A stretch of DNA of 64,000 bases from Phyllobacterium phragmitis. GTDB lineage: Bacteria > Pseudomonadota > Alphaproteobacteria > Rhizobiales > Rhizobiaceae. The position numbers and the translations under genes were made by a program. Of this stretch, positions 25,552 to 34,909 are shown piece after piece. Under the pieces are notes generated by a model, which did not search any database, was not told where the DNA came from, and was given only the letters and a program-made list of their open reading frames with translations. Numbering within the stretch: the stretch's first letter is position 1; the number at the start of each line of letters is the position of its first letter. The stretch is from the NCBI RefSeq assembly GCF_002980495.1, contig NZ_PVBR01000006.1:62001-126000 (forward strand), written 5' to 3'.

Positions 25552-25792
25552 GGGAAACGGCTATGGCTTGGCATTCTTGCGAGAAGTCTGCCGATGGGTG
25601 TTCGACGAATACGATATCGATCGGCTATGGCTTGATTTACTTCCGTCAAACGTGCGCGCTGCGGCCCTTTACCAGGGTCTGGGATTTGTCGAGGAGGGCG
25701 TCATGCGCGCATCGCTGCGTGTAGGCGAAAGACGAAAAGATCTCGTTTTGATGTCGTTACTTCGTGAGGAGTGGCAGCGTCTGGGCATTTGA
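25552..25792 (+). pseudogene. C-terminal fragment of a GNAT acetyltransferase
   Basis: The frame GNGYGLAFLREVCRWVFDEY, DIDRLWLDLLPSNVRAAALY and QGLGFVEEGVMRASLRVGER matches the acetyl-CoA-binding motif A (GNGYG) and motif B (NVRAAALYQGLGF) of RimJ/RimL-like GNATs. The N-terminal half is missing and no start codon with a ribosome site is visible. Confidence 0.75.
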
Positions 25793-26577
25793 GCTACAGG
25801 AAGAGGCCGTGACACTAAGGACATGAACTATGCGGCCCACACTTAAACTGCAAGTTTGCGGGAGGGAGGGGTCAGGGCATATGTGGACGGCCTCCTGTCT
25901 GCAAGATGAAGTTTTCTGGAGCGGGTAGATCGCTTGCGGTCATATGTCCGGCCTCTCTATGCGGCCGGGCAACGCCGCAGGCTCAAGATGGAGTACGAGA
26001 AAAACGGTGCCAAACAATCGGGCGGCGTCGTTGCGCCGTTTTGCCCTTACCGGCGTTTCCCGCCTCTCGTCTTTCGATCGATCGATCGTTCCGTCTGTTC
26101 TTCCTTTTGCAAGTTCCACGCCCCACGGGTAAACCCTTCTTTGCCGTTGGGCCCACTGCGTTGACCACGCGCGTCAGCCGGCAGCACGAAAACCTTAGTG
26201 CCTGGTGTAGTCTAACGAAAGGTGAGCGGTGGGGCGGAGCTAAAAAGCAGAGCGATCAACGCGCAGATGATGTCGTTCCCGCTTTGGCTTGACCACCGGA
26301 GGCCACGTGCTGTTCCAGAAGGCGGTGGACACGATTTGTTCATAGAAATAGCAAGAACAATCAATGGAGTGAAAAAGCTACAATCTTCAGCATATTGGAA
26401 TGTGGTGGGAGTTCGCTGTGCTGATCTAAAAGCTTAAGATGCCGCAGGATGCTCGGCAACAGTGAAAAATTTTCCTCGGCCGGGTTTACCTTGCAATGGG
26501 TGGTGTGGACAGACTGCAAGCCAGATACGCGTTTTTTGATCTTTATCGTCAGTGGGCAGAATTTCCAAGGAGTGAAC
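25793..26577. other. Long intergenic stretch without recognisable gene
   Basis: About 785 bp. Several short open frames exist on both strands, none with a motif. It marks the right end of the decayed region before the intact catabolic cluster. Confidence 0.5.
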
Positions 26578-27477
26578 ATGAGCGAAGTGGCCGAAAACTA
26601 CAGGATCGCCGGGAGCTTCGATAGCCGGATTGGAGACATCAGAGACGCCAATCTTGAGCAACTCCATCAATTGTCCGTATCCGTGCGCTGGCCGCACCGC
26701 GCCGAAGATTGGCAATTATTGAGAACAGTCGGGCGGGGCGTCGTTGCTCTGGATACGATTGATCGGGTGCTGGGCTCTGCCATGTGGTTTCCCTTTGGCG
26801 AGACGGTGGCGACGATTGGAATGGTTATAACCTCTCCGCGCCTCCAGGAAAACGGAACTGCGCAGTGGCTGGTGCAGCACATTCTGGAGCGATGCGGCGA
26901 ACGCGAGATGCGCGTCAATGCGCCTCCGAATGTCCGGCGTTTCTTTAACTCTCTCGGTTTTTCGCAGACCCGCAGCGTTTCGCAATTTCAGGGGCACGTC
27001 AGCCTGAAGCCTGCACACAAAGAGCTCCCATCCACCAACGATTTAAGAGAATTGTCGGCAGACGATCTGGAGGCCATGGTCGGTTTGGACGCATTGGCGT
27101 TCGGAGGCGAGCGCGCGCAATTGCTTGCGCAACTGCTCAAAGAGGGGAAGGGCTTCGGCATATTTAATAGTGATGTGCTGCGCGGCTTTGCCCTGTTTCG
27201 ACACTTCGGGCGCGGCGGGGTCATTGGTCCGATCGTGGCATTTACCGAGAGCGAAGCCGTGGCTCTAGTAGCCAAGCATATGGAGAAACGCGGCCGGCAA
27301 TTTTTGCGGGTCGATACGCCAGTTTCAGGTGGACCCTTTGCCGAGTTCCTCACTGCCAGCGGCCTTGAGCCGGTTGGAAATGTGGTGACCATGGTTCGGT
27401 CCCCCGCTGCGAATGATAGCGCGGCTTTTACTGATCATCCCCGGACATTTGGTCTCACGAGCCACACGCTCGGCTAG
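26578..27477 (+). CDS. Two-domain GNAT-family N-acetyltransferase (paralogue 1)
   Basis: A 299-residue protein starting at the ATG after AAGGAGTG. The N-terminal GNAT domain (residues about 10-140) contains VRWPHRAEDWQLL, TIGMVITSPRLQENGTAQWL and FFNSLGFSQ. A second, YitH/Acetyltransf_18-like domain follows (DALAFGGERAQLLAQLLK, then GFALFRHFGRGGVIGPIVA). It is clearly paralogous to the GNAT at 38551. The acetyl acceptor is unknown; the neighbourhood suggests an amino acid or amine. It is convergent with the flavin oxidoreductase, the stop codons being 4 bp apart. Confidence 0.82.
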   Translation: MSEVAENYRIAGSFDSRIGDIRDANLEQLHQLSVSVRWPHRAEDWQLLRTVGRGVVALDTIDRVLGSAMWFPFGETVATIGMVITSPRLQENGTAQWLVQHILERCGEREMRVNAPPNVRRFFNSLGFSQTRSVSQFQGHVSLKPAHKELPSTNDLRELSADDLEAMVGLDALAFGGERAQLLAQLLKEGKGFGIFNSDVLRGFALFRHFGRGGVIGPIVAFTESEAVALVAKHMEKRGRQFLRVDTPVSGGPFAEFLTASGLEPVGNVVTMVRSPAANDSAAFTDHPRTFGLTSHTLG

Positions 27478-27481
27478 AGTA

Positions 27482-28807
27482 TCAAAACTCCGCGATCTCT
27501 CCCCAGGAGGACGATAAGAAGCGATCCGGGTGGTAGGGGCGCGGGTTCACGATCGGGTCGTATCCGGTAATGATGTCGGCCACCAGGTGGCCGGCACCGG
27601 GTGAAATTCCAAATCCGTGACCACTGAAGCCCGCGGCAAGGATAAAGCCGGGAATAGACCGGATTTCGCCGATGGCAGGGACGCCGTCTGGAGTGCTGTC
27701 GATAAAACCGGCCCAGGCACCTGTTACGGGTCTGCCGTTCAAGGCAGGCACAAGTTCGAGCGCACGGGCATGGGTCAACGCTACCGTCCCGGTATCGGGA
27801 GCAGGATCGAGAATACGCATGCGTTCCATTGGCGTCGGGCGATCCAGCGACCAGCGGCTGAGGGTCTCGTGACCCGCCCGCGCACCTTCTAGGTTTCCAA
27901 TCGAAAGGCTGCGCCAACGTCGCTTGAACATCGGCAGAAACTCTTTGGTGAAGGCAAGTTTCTGAGGGGTAGGATCGATGCGTCCGAAGCCGCTGATTGC
28001 CAGGGTATGGCCGCCATCGCCGCGCTTGGTCAACGATACGGCGGCAGTGTGGAGTGCGTCCGGCACCGTCTCGGCACCCGGGCCGACCGACAACACGGTG
28101 GAGCGAATGGAGGCCAGCGGAAAGCGGATGCCTAGCTGGCGGCAGAAAGAGGATGCCCAGGCGCCTCCAGCCAGCACCGCAGTCTGTGTGCAGATAACGC
28201 CTTTCTCTGTAACGACGGCGGAGAGACGCCCGGCTGTGGTTTCGATGCCGCGCGCAGCGCAGTCCTGAACGACAGCGCCACCGAGCTTGAGGATTGCTTT
28301 TGCCACCGCTGGTGCGGCACGCGCCGGGTCGGCGATACCATCGGTCGGCGCGTAGACGCCACCGCGCCAGAATTTGCCGGTAGTGCCTCCGCGTTGGCTT
28401 GCTTCCGCAGGCCCCAACATATGTGTTTCGATCCCTTCACCTTTGGCGAAATCGTTCCAGCGCGCCCATCCGGCGAGTTCTTTTTCGTCATTGCTGAGAT
28501 AAAGAAGGCCGCTGCGGTAAAACCCGGTGTCTTCGCCAGATGCCGCCTTGAAGTCCTCCCAAAGCGCAAGGCTCTTGGACGCCATGGGCAACTCGCGCGC
28601 ATCACGGTTCTGCTGGCGGCACCAACCCCAGTTCCGGCTGGATTGCTCGGCACCAATCTGCCCCTTTTCGATGAGCACAACCTTCAAACCGCGCCGGGCA
28701 AGATAATAGGCCGAGAAGACCCCGACCACACCTCCTCCGATGATGACAACGTCCGCCTCCGTGGGCAATGTGTCATTGGTCTTTACGGCTTCAACGGGTG
28801 CTGGCAT
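27482..28807 (-). CDS. FAD-dependent amino-acid/amine oxidoreductase (DadA/DAO family)
   Basis: A 441-residue flavoprotein with the dinucleotide-binding motif DVVIIGGGVVGVFSAYYLAR near residue 20 and RNWGWCRQQNRD, the loop near the flavin. The C-terminal GAWAGFIDSTPDGVPAIGEI and AAGFSGHGFGISPGAGHLVA complete the FAD site. The family includes D-amino-acid dehydrogenases, sarcosine and glycine oxidases. ATG 28807 has GTGGAGA upstream; the longer open frame to 28993 was rejected. Divergent (224 bp) from an Lrp gene that probably regulates it. Confidence 0.87.
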   Translation of the reverse strand: MPAPVEAVKTNDTLPTEADVVIIGGGVVGVFSAYYLARRGLKVVLIEKGQIGAEQSSRNWGWCRQQNRDARELPMASKSLALWEDFKAASGEDTGFYRSGLLYLSNDEKELAGWARWNDFAKGEGIETHMLGPAEASQRGGTTGKFWRGGVYAPTDGIADPARAAPAVAKAILKLGGAVVQDCAARGIETTAGRLSAVVTEKGVICTQTAVLAGGAWASSFCRQLGIRFPLASIRSTVLSVGPGAETVPDALHTAAVSLTKRGDGGHTLAISGFGRIDPTPQKLAFTKEFLPMFKRRWRSLSIGNLEGARAGHETLSRWSLDRPTPMERMRILDPAPDTGTVALTHARALELVPALNGRPVTGAWAGFIDSTPDGVPAIGEIRSIPGFILAAGFSGHGFGISPGAGHLVADIITGYDPIVNPRPYHPDRFLSSSWGEIAEF

Positions 28808-29031
28808 GGCTGTCTCCACAATCCTCTTTAAGATAACGGTCTTGTGCCACAAGCGTGACTGCATGCAGGGCTTTGGCAGCATAAAATGCGGTATCCTGAC
28901 ACGCTGTGAGGAGAAACTACCATTCGCGTGAGACCTATCTGGATGTTTTTCCGCGCAGAAGTGATAGTGTTCTCCTAACCGGGAACACGACATATCGTGC
29001 TTTGACGTTGCGCATTCTGAGAGGATCGATC

Positions 29032-29511
29032 ATGATGAAACTGGACAGAACCGACATTAAACTCCTCTATGAATTGCAGAAGAACGGCCGCATGACGAAT
29101 GTCGAATTGGCCGATCTCGTGCATCTGTCGCCAAGTCCCTGCCTGATGCGGGTCAAGCGTTTGCAGCAGGAAGGTTTCATTTCAGGCTATTCCGCGCAGA
29201 TCAATCTCGCCAAACTCGGTCCCGTTCTCACGGTCTTTACGGAAGTCACCCTGAAGAACCACCGGCAGATGGACTTTGCGCGGTTTCTGACGGCCGTCGG
29301 AAAATTTGAACAAGTGATCGAATGCCATCTGGTTTCCGGCGGATACGATTATCTGATGAAATTCGTCACCTCCGGCATTGCCGAGTATCAGGAGATTATG
29401 GAGAGGTTGACGGATATGGATATCGGTATCGATAAATATTTCAGCTTCGTCGTGCTGAAGTCACCGATCGTGAAGCCCCATATGCCGTTGCCCTCGCTTT
29501 TTCCGCTCTGA
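29032..29511 (+). CDS. Lrp/AsnC-family transcriptional regulator
   Basis: A 159-residue regulator. HTH over residues 4-55 (LDRTDIKLLYELQKNGRMTN, then VELADLVHLSPSPCLMRVKR) and the RAM effector domain (VIECHLVSGGYDYLMKFVT) characteristic of amino-acid sensing. Two ATGs (29032, 29035) follow GAGAGG. Its divergent position relative to the flavin oxidoreductase suggests amino-acid-dependent control of catabolism, as in the BkdR/PutR type. It ends 10 bp from the convergent ABC ATPase gene. Confidence 0.9.
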   Translation: MMKLDRTDIKLLYELQKNGRMTNVELADLVHLSPSPCLMRVKRLQQEGFISGYSAQINLAKLGPVLTVFTEVTLKNHRQMDFARFLTAVGKFEQVIECHLVSGGYDYLMKFVTSGIAEYQEIMERLTDMDIGIDKYFSFVVLKSPIVKPHMPLPSLFPL

Positions 29512-29521
29512 TTGTTCCGGC

Positions 29522-31165
29522 TCATGCCGTTAGGATGGGTCGCTCCCTTGCAAGGCTGTCCAGCCAATTCGGGTCGAGTTTCGGAACCGATGAAAACAGC
29601 AGCTGTGTGTAGGGATGCTGAGGCTGCGTCATGTTTTCCACGGCCAGTTCCTCGACTGCCTTTCCTTGATACATCACGACGATCTTGTCGCAGATAGCCT
29701 GCACCATGGACAAATCATGGCTGATGAAGATGTAGGAGAGCGACAGTTCCTGCTGAAGTTCCCGCAAAAGGTCGATGATGGCAGCGACGACCACGGTGTC
29801 GAGCGCTGAAGTTACTTCGTCGCATATGATCAGCTTTGGCTCGGCTGCCAAAGCGCGGGCAAAGTTGACACGCTGCTTCTGCCCGCCGGACAATTCCCCC
29901 GGCCGGCGTCCACGCAGGCTTGTGGGCAGACGAACCATATCGAGCAGGGCATTGATTCTCTTCGATTGCGCTTCTCCGGTCAGGCCGTGATAAAATGCCA
30001 GAGGCCGGCCCAGAATGTCATCGATAGATCTGGCAGGGTTGAGAGCCGCATCGGCGTACTGGAAAACGATCTGCATTTCCCGCTTTTGCTGCGCAGTCCG
30101 CTCCTTGTAGCCGGGGCCAAGCTCGCGGCCATCGAAAATGATGTGCCCGGAAACAGCCGGTAGAATACCGGAAATGGCGCATGCCAGTGTCGATTTTCCG
30201 CAGCCGGATTCCCCGACGATGCCAAGGTTCCGGCCTTCGTAGAGTTGCAGGCTGACATTATCGACCGCTTTCACCAAAAGCGAACTATCAATTTTCGACC
30301 ACCCGTAGCCTGCAACCACATTTTCAACGTCGAGCAATGGGCGCCGCTCGTCTATTTCGTTGAGAACGACGGGAGCGCGGTGGGGTTCGAATGCAGCGAT
30401 GAGTTCGCGAGTGTAGGGATGCCGGGCTTGTTCGAGGATTTGGACGGTCTGTCCCATTTCCTGAACTTCACCGTTTCGAAGGACGGCGATCCGGTCGGCA
30501 AGCTGTGCGACGACGGCAAGATCGTGCGAAACATAGATCGCCGCCGCACCAGCGCGCCGCATCACATCTTTGAAGGCTCGCAGAACTTCGATCTGTGTCG
30601 TCACATCGAGCGCCGTCGTCGGCTCATCGAAAATGACGATTTTGGGATTGGCGATCAAGGCCATGGCAGCGGCCAGTCGCTGCAACTGGCCACCGGAGAC
30701 CTGATGAGGATATCGCTCCCCGATGGTTTCCGGATTGGGCAGGGACAATGCACGAAACAGTTCGATTGCTCTCTGCCTTGCCTCTTCGGCGGGCATGATG
30801 CCATGAATCTGGGTCACCTCGATGACCTGATCCATGATTGCTTTTGCCGGATTGAAGGCCAGTGCCGCCGATTGCGGAACATAACTGACCACTGCGCCGC
30901 GCAGCCTGGAGCGCTGCTGCTCGCTCATCTGCACGACGTCCTGACCATCCACCATTACCGATCCTGCGGAAATGGAGCATCCGGTGCGCGTATGCCCCAT
31001 CAGGGTCAGCGCAATCGTCGTCTTGCCCGATCCGCTTTCCCCGATCAGCGCTACGATCTCGCCGGGAACAAGATCGAGGTCTACGTCCTTCACGATCTCG
31101 ATGCGCCGGTTGGCGTCGGTTTTTGCCTCGACTTTCAGGCCACGAATTTCAACAAGATTGGCCAT
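29522..31165 (-). CDS. Dipeptide-type ABC transporter, fused double ATP-binding protein
   Basis: A 547-residue protein with two complete ATPase domains (DppD-like plus DppF-like). The first has Walker A GESGSGKTT near residue 40, signature VSGGQLQRL and Walker [13 protein letters not shown]. The second has Walker [10 protein letters not shown] near 314, signature LSGGQKQRV and IICDEVTSALD. Both H-loops (YVSHD, FISHD) are present. One polypeptide therefore supplies both sites, unlike the second importer at 50.3-55.9 kb, which has separate genes. It abuts the upstream permease gene without a gap. Confidence 0.93.
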   Translation of the reverse strand: MANLVEIRGLKVEAKTDANRRIEIVKDVDLDLVPGEIVALIGESGSGKTTIALTLMGHTRTGCSISAGSVMVDGQDVVQMSEQQRSRLRGAVVSYVPQSAALAFNPAKAIMDQVIEVTQIHGIMPAEEARQRAIELFRALSLPNPETIGERYPHQVSGGQLQRLAAAMALIANPKIVIFDEPTTALDVTTQIEVLRAFKDVMRRAGAAAIYVSHDLAVVAQLADRIAVLRNGEVQEMGQTVQILEQARHPYTRELIAAFEPHRAPVVLNEIDERRPLLDVENVVAGYGWSKIDSSLLVKAVDNVSLQLYEGRNLGIVGESGCGKSTLACAISGILPAVSGHIIFDGRELGPGYKERTAQQKREMQIVFQYADAALNPARSIDDILGRPLAFYHGLTGEAQSKRINALLDMVRLPTSLRGRRPGELSGGQKQRVNFARALAAEPKLIICDEVTSALDTVVVAAIIDLLRELQQELSLSYIFISHDLSMVQAICDKIVVMYQGKAVEELAVENMTQPQHPYTQLLFSSVPKLDPNWLDSLARERPILTA

Positions 31166-32014
31166 TCACTCACTCCGGTCGCGAATTTTTACAGGCAGGT
31201 TGTCGATGAAAAGATTGACGGCGATGGTCAGGGTGGCGATGGCAATCGATGGCAGGATCACGGCGGGAGCCGCGAATGGCAGACCATCGATGTTCTCGCG
31301 CACCAGACCGCCCCAGTCAGCGGCTGGAGGCTGCACACCGAGGCCGAGGAAAGACATGCCGGACAGCAGAAGCACGATGAAAACGAAGCGCAAGCCAAGA
31401 TCGGTCAGCACGGGGCCGATGATGTTGGGCAGCACTTCCGCTGTGATGATGTGGAACATCTTCTCACCGCGAAGGCGCGCGATCGTGATGTAATCCATGG
31501 CGGCGATGTTGACCGCCAGTGCGCGGGCGAAACGATAGGAGCCCGGTGTGTAGATGACCGCCAGCATGAAGATGAGGACGGGTATGGATGATCCTACTGC
31601 AGATACGACGACAAGGGCAAAAAGCTTGCTTGGAATGGAGCTCATCGCATCCAGAAACCGGCTCAGGACACTGTCGAACCAGCCACCGGCAACGGCCGCG
31701 CTCATGCCCAGAACGACGCCGCAGGTGCAGGCCATGGTAACGGCGGCAAGGGAGATGCCGAGCGTATAGCGTGCGCCATAAACGATGCGGGAGAGCATAT
31801 CGCGCCCCAGATAGTCGGAGCCGAGCCAGAAATCCCGGGACATCGGGCCGAAATAGTCCTGATCGACGATATCGCCGATTGGATAGGGCGCCAGATGCGG
31901 GCCGAGTGCGGCAACGATGAGCCAGAACACGATGATGGCAAGGCCCAGCATTCCCACCACCTTTATCTGGTAGCGCGGGCGACGTCTGGTGGTGCTTGAT
32001 GTCTCTACTGTCAT
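31166..32014 (-). CDS. Dipeptide-type ABC transporter permease (DppC-like)
   Basis: A 282-residue membrane protein. Its N-terminal region includes PMSRDFWLGSDYLGRDMLSR, the DppC signature GSDxxGRD, and the EAA loop is near LRGEKMFHIITAEVLPN. About six membrane helices. Forms the channel with the DppB-like partner. Four-base ATGA overlap with the preceding gene. Confidence 0.92.
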   Translation of the reverse strand: MTVETSSTTRRRPRYQIKVVGMLGLAIIVFWLIVAALGPHLAPYPIGDIVDQDYFGPMSRDFWLGSDYLGRDMLSRIVYGARYTLGISLAAVTMACTCGVVLGMSAAVAGGWFDSVLSRFLDAMSSIPSKLFALVVVSAVGSSIPVLIFMLAVIYTPGSYRFARALAVNIAAMDYITIARLRGEKMFHIITAEVLPNIIGPVLTDLGLRFVFIVLLLSGMSFLGLGVQPPAADWGGLVRENIDGLPFAAPAVILPSIAIATLTIAVNLFIDNLPVKIRDRSE

Positions 32015-32961
32015 CGCAACCTCGGATTCGATAGGATGGCAATTAGATCGGCTATGGTCACGAGCAGAAGATATGCCAGGCAGAAAATCATCGCGCAGCT
32101 CTGGATGAGCGGCAGATCGCGCGTCGTTACGGCATCAACCATGAGTTTGGCAATTCCCGGATAGTTGAAAATGGTTTCAACGATGATGACCCCGCCAAGC
32201 AGATAGGAGAGGGAGAGCGCCATGGCATTGGCAATCGGGCCAAGGGAATTGGGGAGCGCATGGGAAAGCACGAGCCTCTTGCGGGACGCGCCTTTGAGAA
32301 GAGCCATCTCGACATAGGGGCTGGCCAGTGCATCAATCACCGCGGCCCGGGTCATCCGGATCATTTGAGCGGATACGACGCAGGTTAAGGTAATCACAGG
32401 CATGGCATAGGCCCGCAGAAGTCCGGCCAAAGTGTCGATGTCAGCCGTCAGGGATAGCGCGGGTAGCCATTTCAGATAGACGGCGAAGATTAGCACGGCT
32501 GTCGTGGCGACGATGAATTCCGGAATGGAAATCACACCGATCGTGAAAATGGTAACAGCGCGATCATAGAGCGATCCCCGCATAACCGCGGTGGTAACAC
32601 CCAGAAACAGCGAAAGCGGAACCGCAAAGGCCGTCGTGACCGAAGCGAGTTTCAACGAGTTCAGCAAGCGGCGACCAACCATGTCGGCGACGGGCATGTT
32701 GTTTGAATAAGAAATACCAAGATCGCCGTGAAGAAAAGCCAATATCCAGCTAATGAACCGGGTAAAGGCGGGTTCATCGAGATGCATTGCCTTGCGCAGA
32801 CCCTCGATTGCTTCAGGGGTGGCGGACTGCCCGAGAAGAATCGTTGCCGTATCACCGGGTAGAAGTGTCGTTGCAACGAAGACGATCACCGCAATGATCA
32901 GAAGCGTGATCAATGAGATGATGATCCGGTTGGTAATCAGAAAAAGAATATGTTTGTTCAC
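32011..32961 (-). CDS. Dipeptide-type ABC transporter permease (DppB-like)
   Basis: A 316-residue permease starting at a GTG preceded by AGGGAGC. The first helix IISLITLLIIAVIVFVATTL, then LPGDTATILLG, and the EAA loop LLKGASRKRLVLSHALPNSL are typical of DppB proteins. The gene follows the binding-protein gene with a 78-bp gap that contains a perfect hairpin. Confidence 0.92.
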   Translation of the reverse strand: MNKHILFLITNRIIISLITLLIIAVIVFVATTLLPGDTATILLGQSATPEAIEGLRKAMHLDEPAFTRFISWILAFLHGDLGISYSNNMPVADMVGRRLLNSLKLASVTTAFAVPLSLFLGVTTAVMRGSLYDRAVTIFTIGVISIPEFIVATTAVLIFAVYLKWLPALSLTADIDTLAGLLRAYAMPVITLTCVVSAQMIRMTRAAVIDALASPYVEMALLKGASRKRLVLSHALPNSLGPIANAMALSLSYLLGGVIIVETIFNYPGIAKLMVDAVTTRDLPLIQSCAMIFCLAYLLLVTIADLIAILSNPRLR

Positions 32962-33008
32962 GGCTCTGCTCCCTGAATTGATGCCTGCGAAAGCAGTGTG
33001 CTTCGGAC

Positions 33009-33026
33009 CGGCGGCCGGGGCCGCCG
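33009..33026 (-). terminator. Intercistronic hairpin between binding-protein and permease genes
   Basis: CGGCGGCC (33009-33016) and GGCCGCCG (33019-33026) form a perfect 8-bp GC-only inverted repeat with a 2-bp centre (effective loop of 4). It lies 13 bp downstream of the binding-protein stop, the same position as the hairpin in the branched-chain-type operon. Confidence 0.6.
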
Positions 33027-33039
33027 ATCAAAAGTCTCA

Positions 33040-34650
33040 TCAGGCCGCGAGCCAGATATACTCCGCAAATGTGCCGCCCATCAGGCCGCCAAACGGGCTG
33101 GATGTATAGCCCTTGACCTTTTCGCTCATGGCATCGACGCTGGAGAGATAGGCAGGAATGATGGTCCCGGCTTCGTCAGCGACCATGGATTGCAGCTGGT
33201 TGTAGATCTCATGGCGCTTGCCTTCGTCCAGCATGCCGCGCGCTTCGAGAAGAAGGCTGTCGAAATGGTCGGACTTATAACGGCTTTCGTTCCACGCTGC
33301 GTTTGATGTGTAGAAAAGCGAGAACAGAATGTCCGGTGTCGGGCGCGGATCGATATTTCCGAAATGGATCGGTGACTTGAGCCAGTAATTGTTCCAGTAG
33401 CCGTCCGAGGCCACGCGCTGCACATCAAGCTTGAGGCCGATTTGCGAGGCGGAGGCCTGGATCATGCCTGCCATTTCCACCGAGAAGGCAGCGGCGTCCG
33501 ATGCGATGACCGGAATCGTCTGGTTAAGCAGGCCAGCCTTGTTGATCAGGAATTTCGCCTTGTCAGGATCGAAGGCCTTCGGCTGCAAGGATGCATCATG
33601 GTAGCGGTTTGCAGGCGAAATCGGCTGGTCATTGCCGATCTGACCGTAACCGCGCAGGGCCGCCTTTACGATCTGCTCGCGGTTGACGAGGTGCTTCATG
33701 CCGTCAACGAAGTCTTTTTTGTCACCCGGCGCCATGTCCAACCGAATATTGAGGTTGGTGTAGTTACCGGCACTTGCCTGCGTCATCACGAAGCCCGGCA
33801 TGCTTTCGACAAGCCGTCTGGAGCGAGGGCTGATCTGGCCGGCAAGGTGGACATCCCCTGAAAGCAGCGCATTGGCGCGGGCGTTATCGTCCACGATGGC
33901 GAAAAACTCCACCGAGTCGACGTGCGGAAGCGAGGACTTCCAGTAGCTTTTGTTCTTCGTGCCGATAGAGCGGACGCCCGGCTCGAAGACTTCTTTCACG
34001 AATGGGCCAGTTCCATTTCCGGCGTTGAAATCCGTCGTGCCTTCGGCCACGATCATCAGATGGTGGAGGGCGAGAATGCTCGGCAGGTCGGCGTTGGGCG
34101 CTTCCAGTACGATCTCAAGCGTGAGATCGTCAACGGCCTTGAAGTCCTTCAGCTGGGCGACGACTTTCGCAACCTTCGATCCAATCGCGGGGTCCTGGTG
34201 GCGCTTCAGGGAGAAGATCACGTCAGCGGATGTCAGTGTCTTGCCGCTGTGGAACGTCACCCCCTTGCGCAGCTTGATAGTCCAGGTCTTGGCGTCCTTG
34301 CTGTCGATCGACTCTGCCAGCTCCATCTGCGGCGTGCCTTTTTCGTCCAGCACAGAAAGACGGTTATAGAAGGTGCAGATGCGGACGTAATCGGTGGTGG
34401 TGGATGCTTTTGCCGGGTCCAGCGTATCGGCGATGGATGAGGACCAGCCCGCTGCCTTCAACGCGCCGCCGGATGTCGGCGTCGCTGCAATTGCCTGATC
34501 TGCGCGACCGATTGCGAGACCTGCGGTTGCCACCGCTGCGCCACCAGCAAGCATGATCTGCAACAGCTCACGCCGCGTTGCGCCGCGGCGGATCGCGTTC
34601 TCTACGAATGCGTCATCGGATTTGGACCAGTTGGTCGGTAATTTTTGCAT
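33040..34650 (-). CDS. Peptide/amine ABC transporter substrate-binding protein, Tat-exported
   Basis: A 536-residue family 5 extracellular binding protein. The N-terminal region carries a twin-arginine motif TRRELLQIMLAGG at about residues 24-36 followed by a hydrophobic stretch ending near AIAATP, so export is probably by Tat rather than Sec. The mature part contains LRKGVTFHSGKTLTSADVIF, GNGTGPFVKEVFEPG and the family's C-terminal lobe. ATG 34650 is preceded by AAGGGAAC; the open frame to 34956 overlaps the aminotransferase gene and was rejected. The ligand is unknown; family members bind peptides, opines, betaine-like amines and others. Confidence 0.9.
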   Translation of the reverse strand: MQKLPTNWSKSDDAFVENAIRRGATRRELLQIMLAGGAAVATAGLAIGRADQAIAATPTSGGALKAAGWSSSIADTLDPAKASTTTDYVRICTFYNRLSVLDEKGTPQMELAESIDSKDAKTWTIKLRKGVTFHSGKTLTSADVIFSLKRHQDPAIGSKVAKVVAQLKDFKAVDDLTLEIVLEAPNADLPSILALHHLMIVAEGTTDFNAGNGTGPFVKEVFEPGVRSIGTKNKSYWKSSLPHVDSVEFFAIVDDNARANALLSGDVHLAGQISPRSRRLVESMPGFVMTQASAGNYTNLNIRLDMAPGDKKDFVDGMKHLVNREQIVKAALRGYGQIGNDQPISPANRYHDASLQPKAFDPDKAKFLINKAGLLNQTIPVIASDAAAFSVEMAGMIQASASQIGLKLDVQRVASDGYWNNYWLKSPIHFGNIDPRPTPDILFSLFYTSNAAWNESRYKSDHFDSLLLEARGMLDEGKRHEIYNQLQSMVADEAGTIIPAYLSSVDAMSEKVKGYTSSPFGGLMGGTFAEYIWLAA

Positions 34651-34841
34651 GTCGTTCCCTTTGTTATTGTGGTTGACCGAACGCCGACGGTAAACTCCGT
34701 GCGGTATGCTGCTTTGCAGATTGGGGCCTGCTTCGACTTCCTCTTGAGTTGTCTCCCACGCGTCGCGGACCGTTTTCGGTCTCTTGCAGTTGATTGAGTT
34801 TGGCACTCTGCCGATATTGCTTCTTCTAAAGATGATGCCGT

Positions 34842-34871
34842 GGGCGGTACAAAATTCCGAATTTGCCGCCC
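34842..34871 (-). terminator. Hairpin downstream of the aminotransferase gene
   Basis: GGGCGG (34842-34847) and CCGCCC (34866-34871) enclose a second AT-rich inverted repeat AAATTC-c-GAATTT. It sits 39 bp beyond the aminotransferase stop in the 259-bp gap before the binding-protein gene. No T-run follows, so its strength as a terminator is uncertain. Confidence 0.4.
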
Positions 34872-34909
34872 GCCACGACATTTCATAACAGAAAATAAAT
34901 TTCAGCGCG

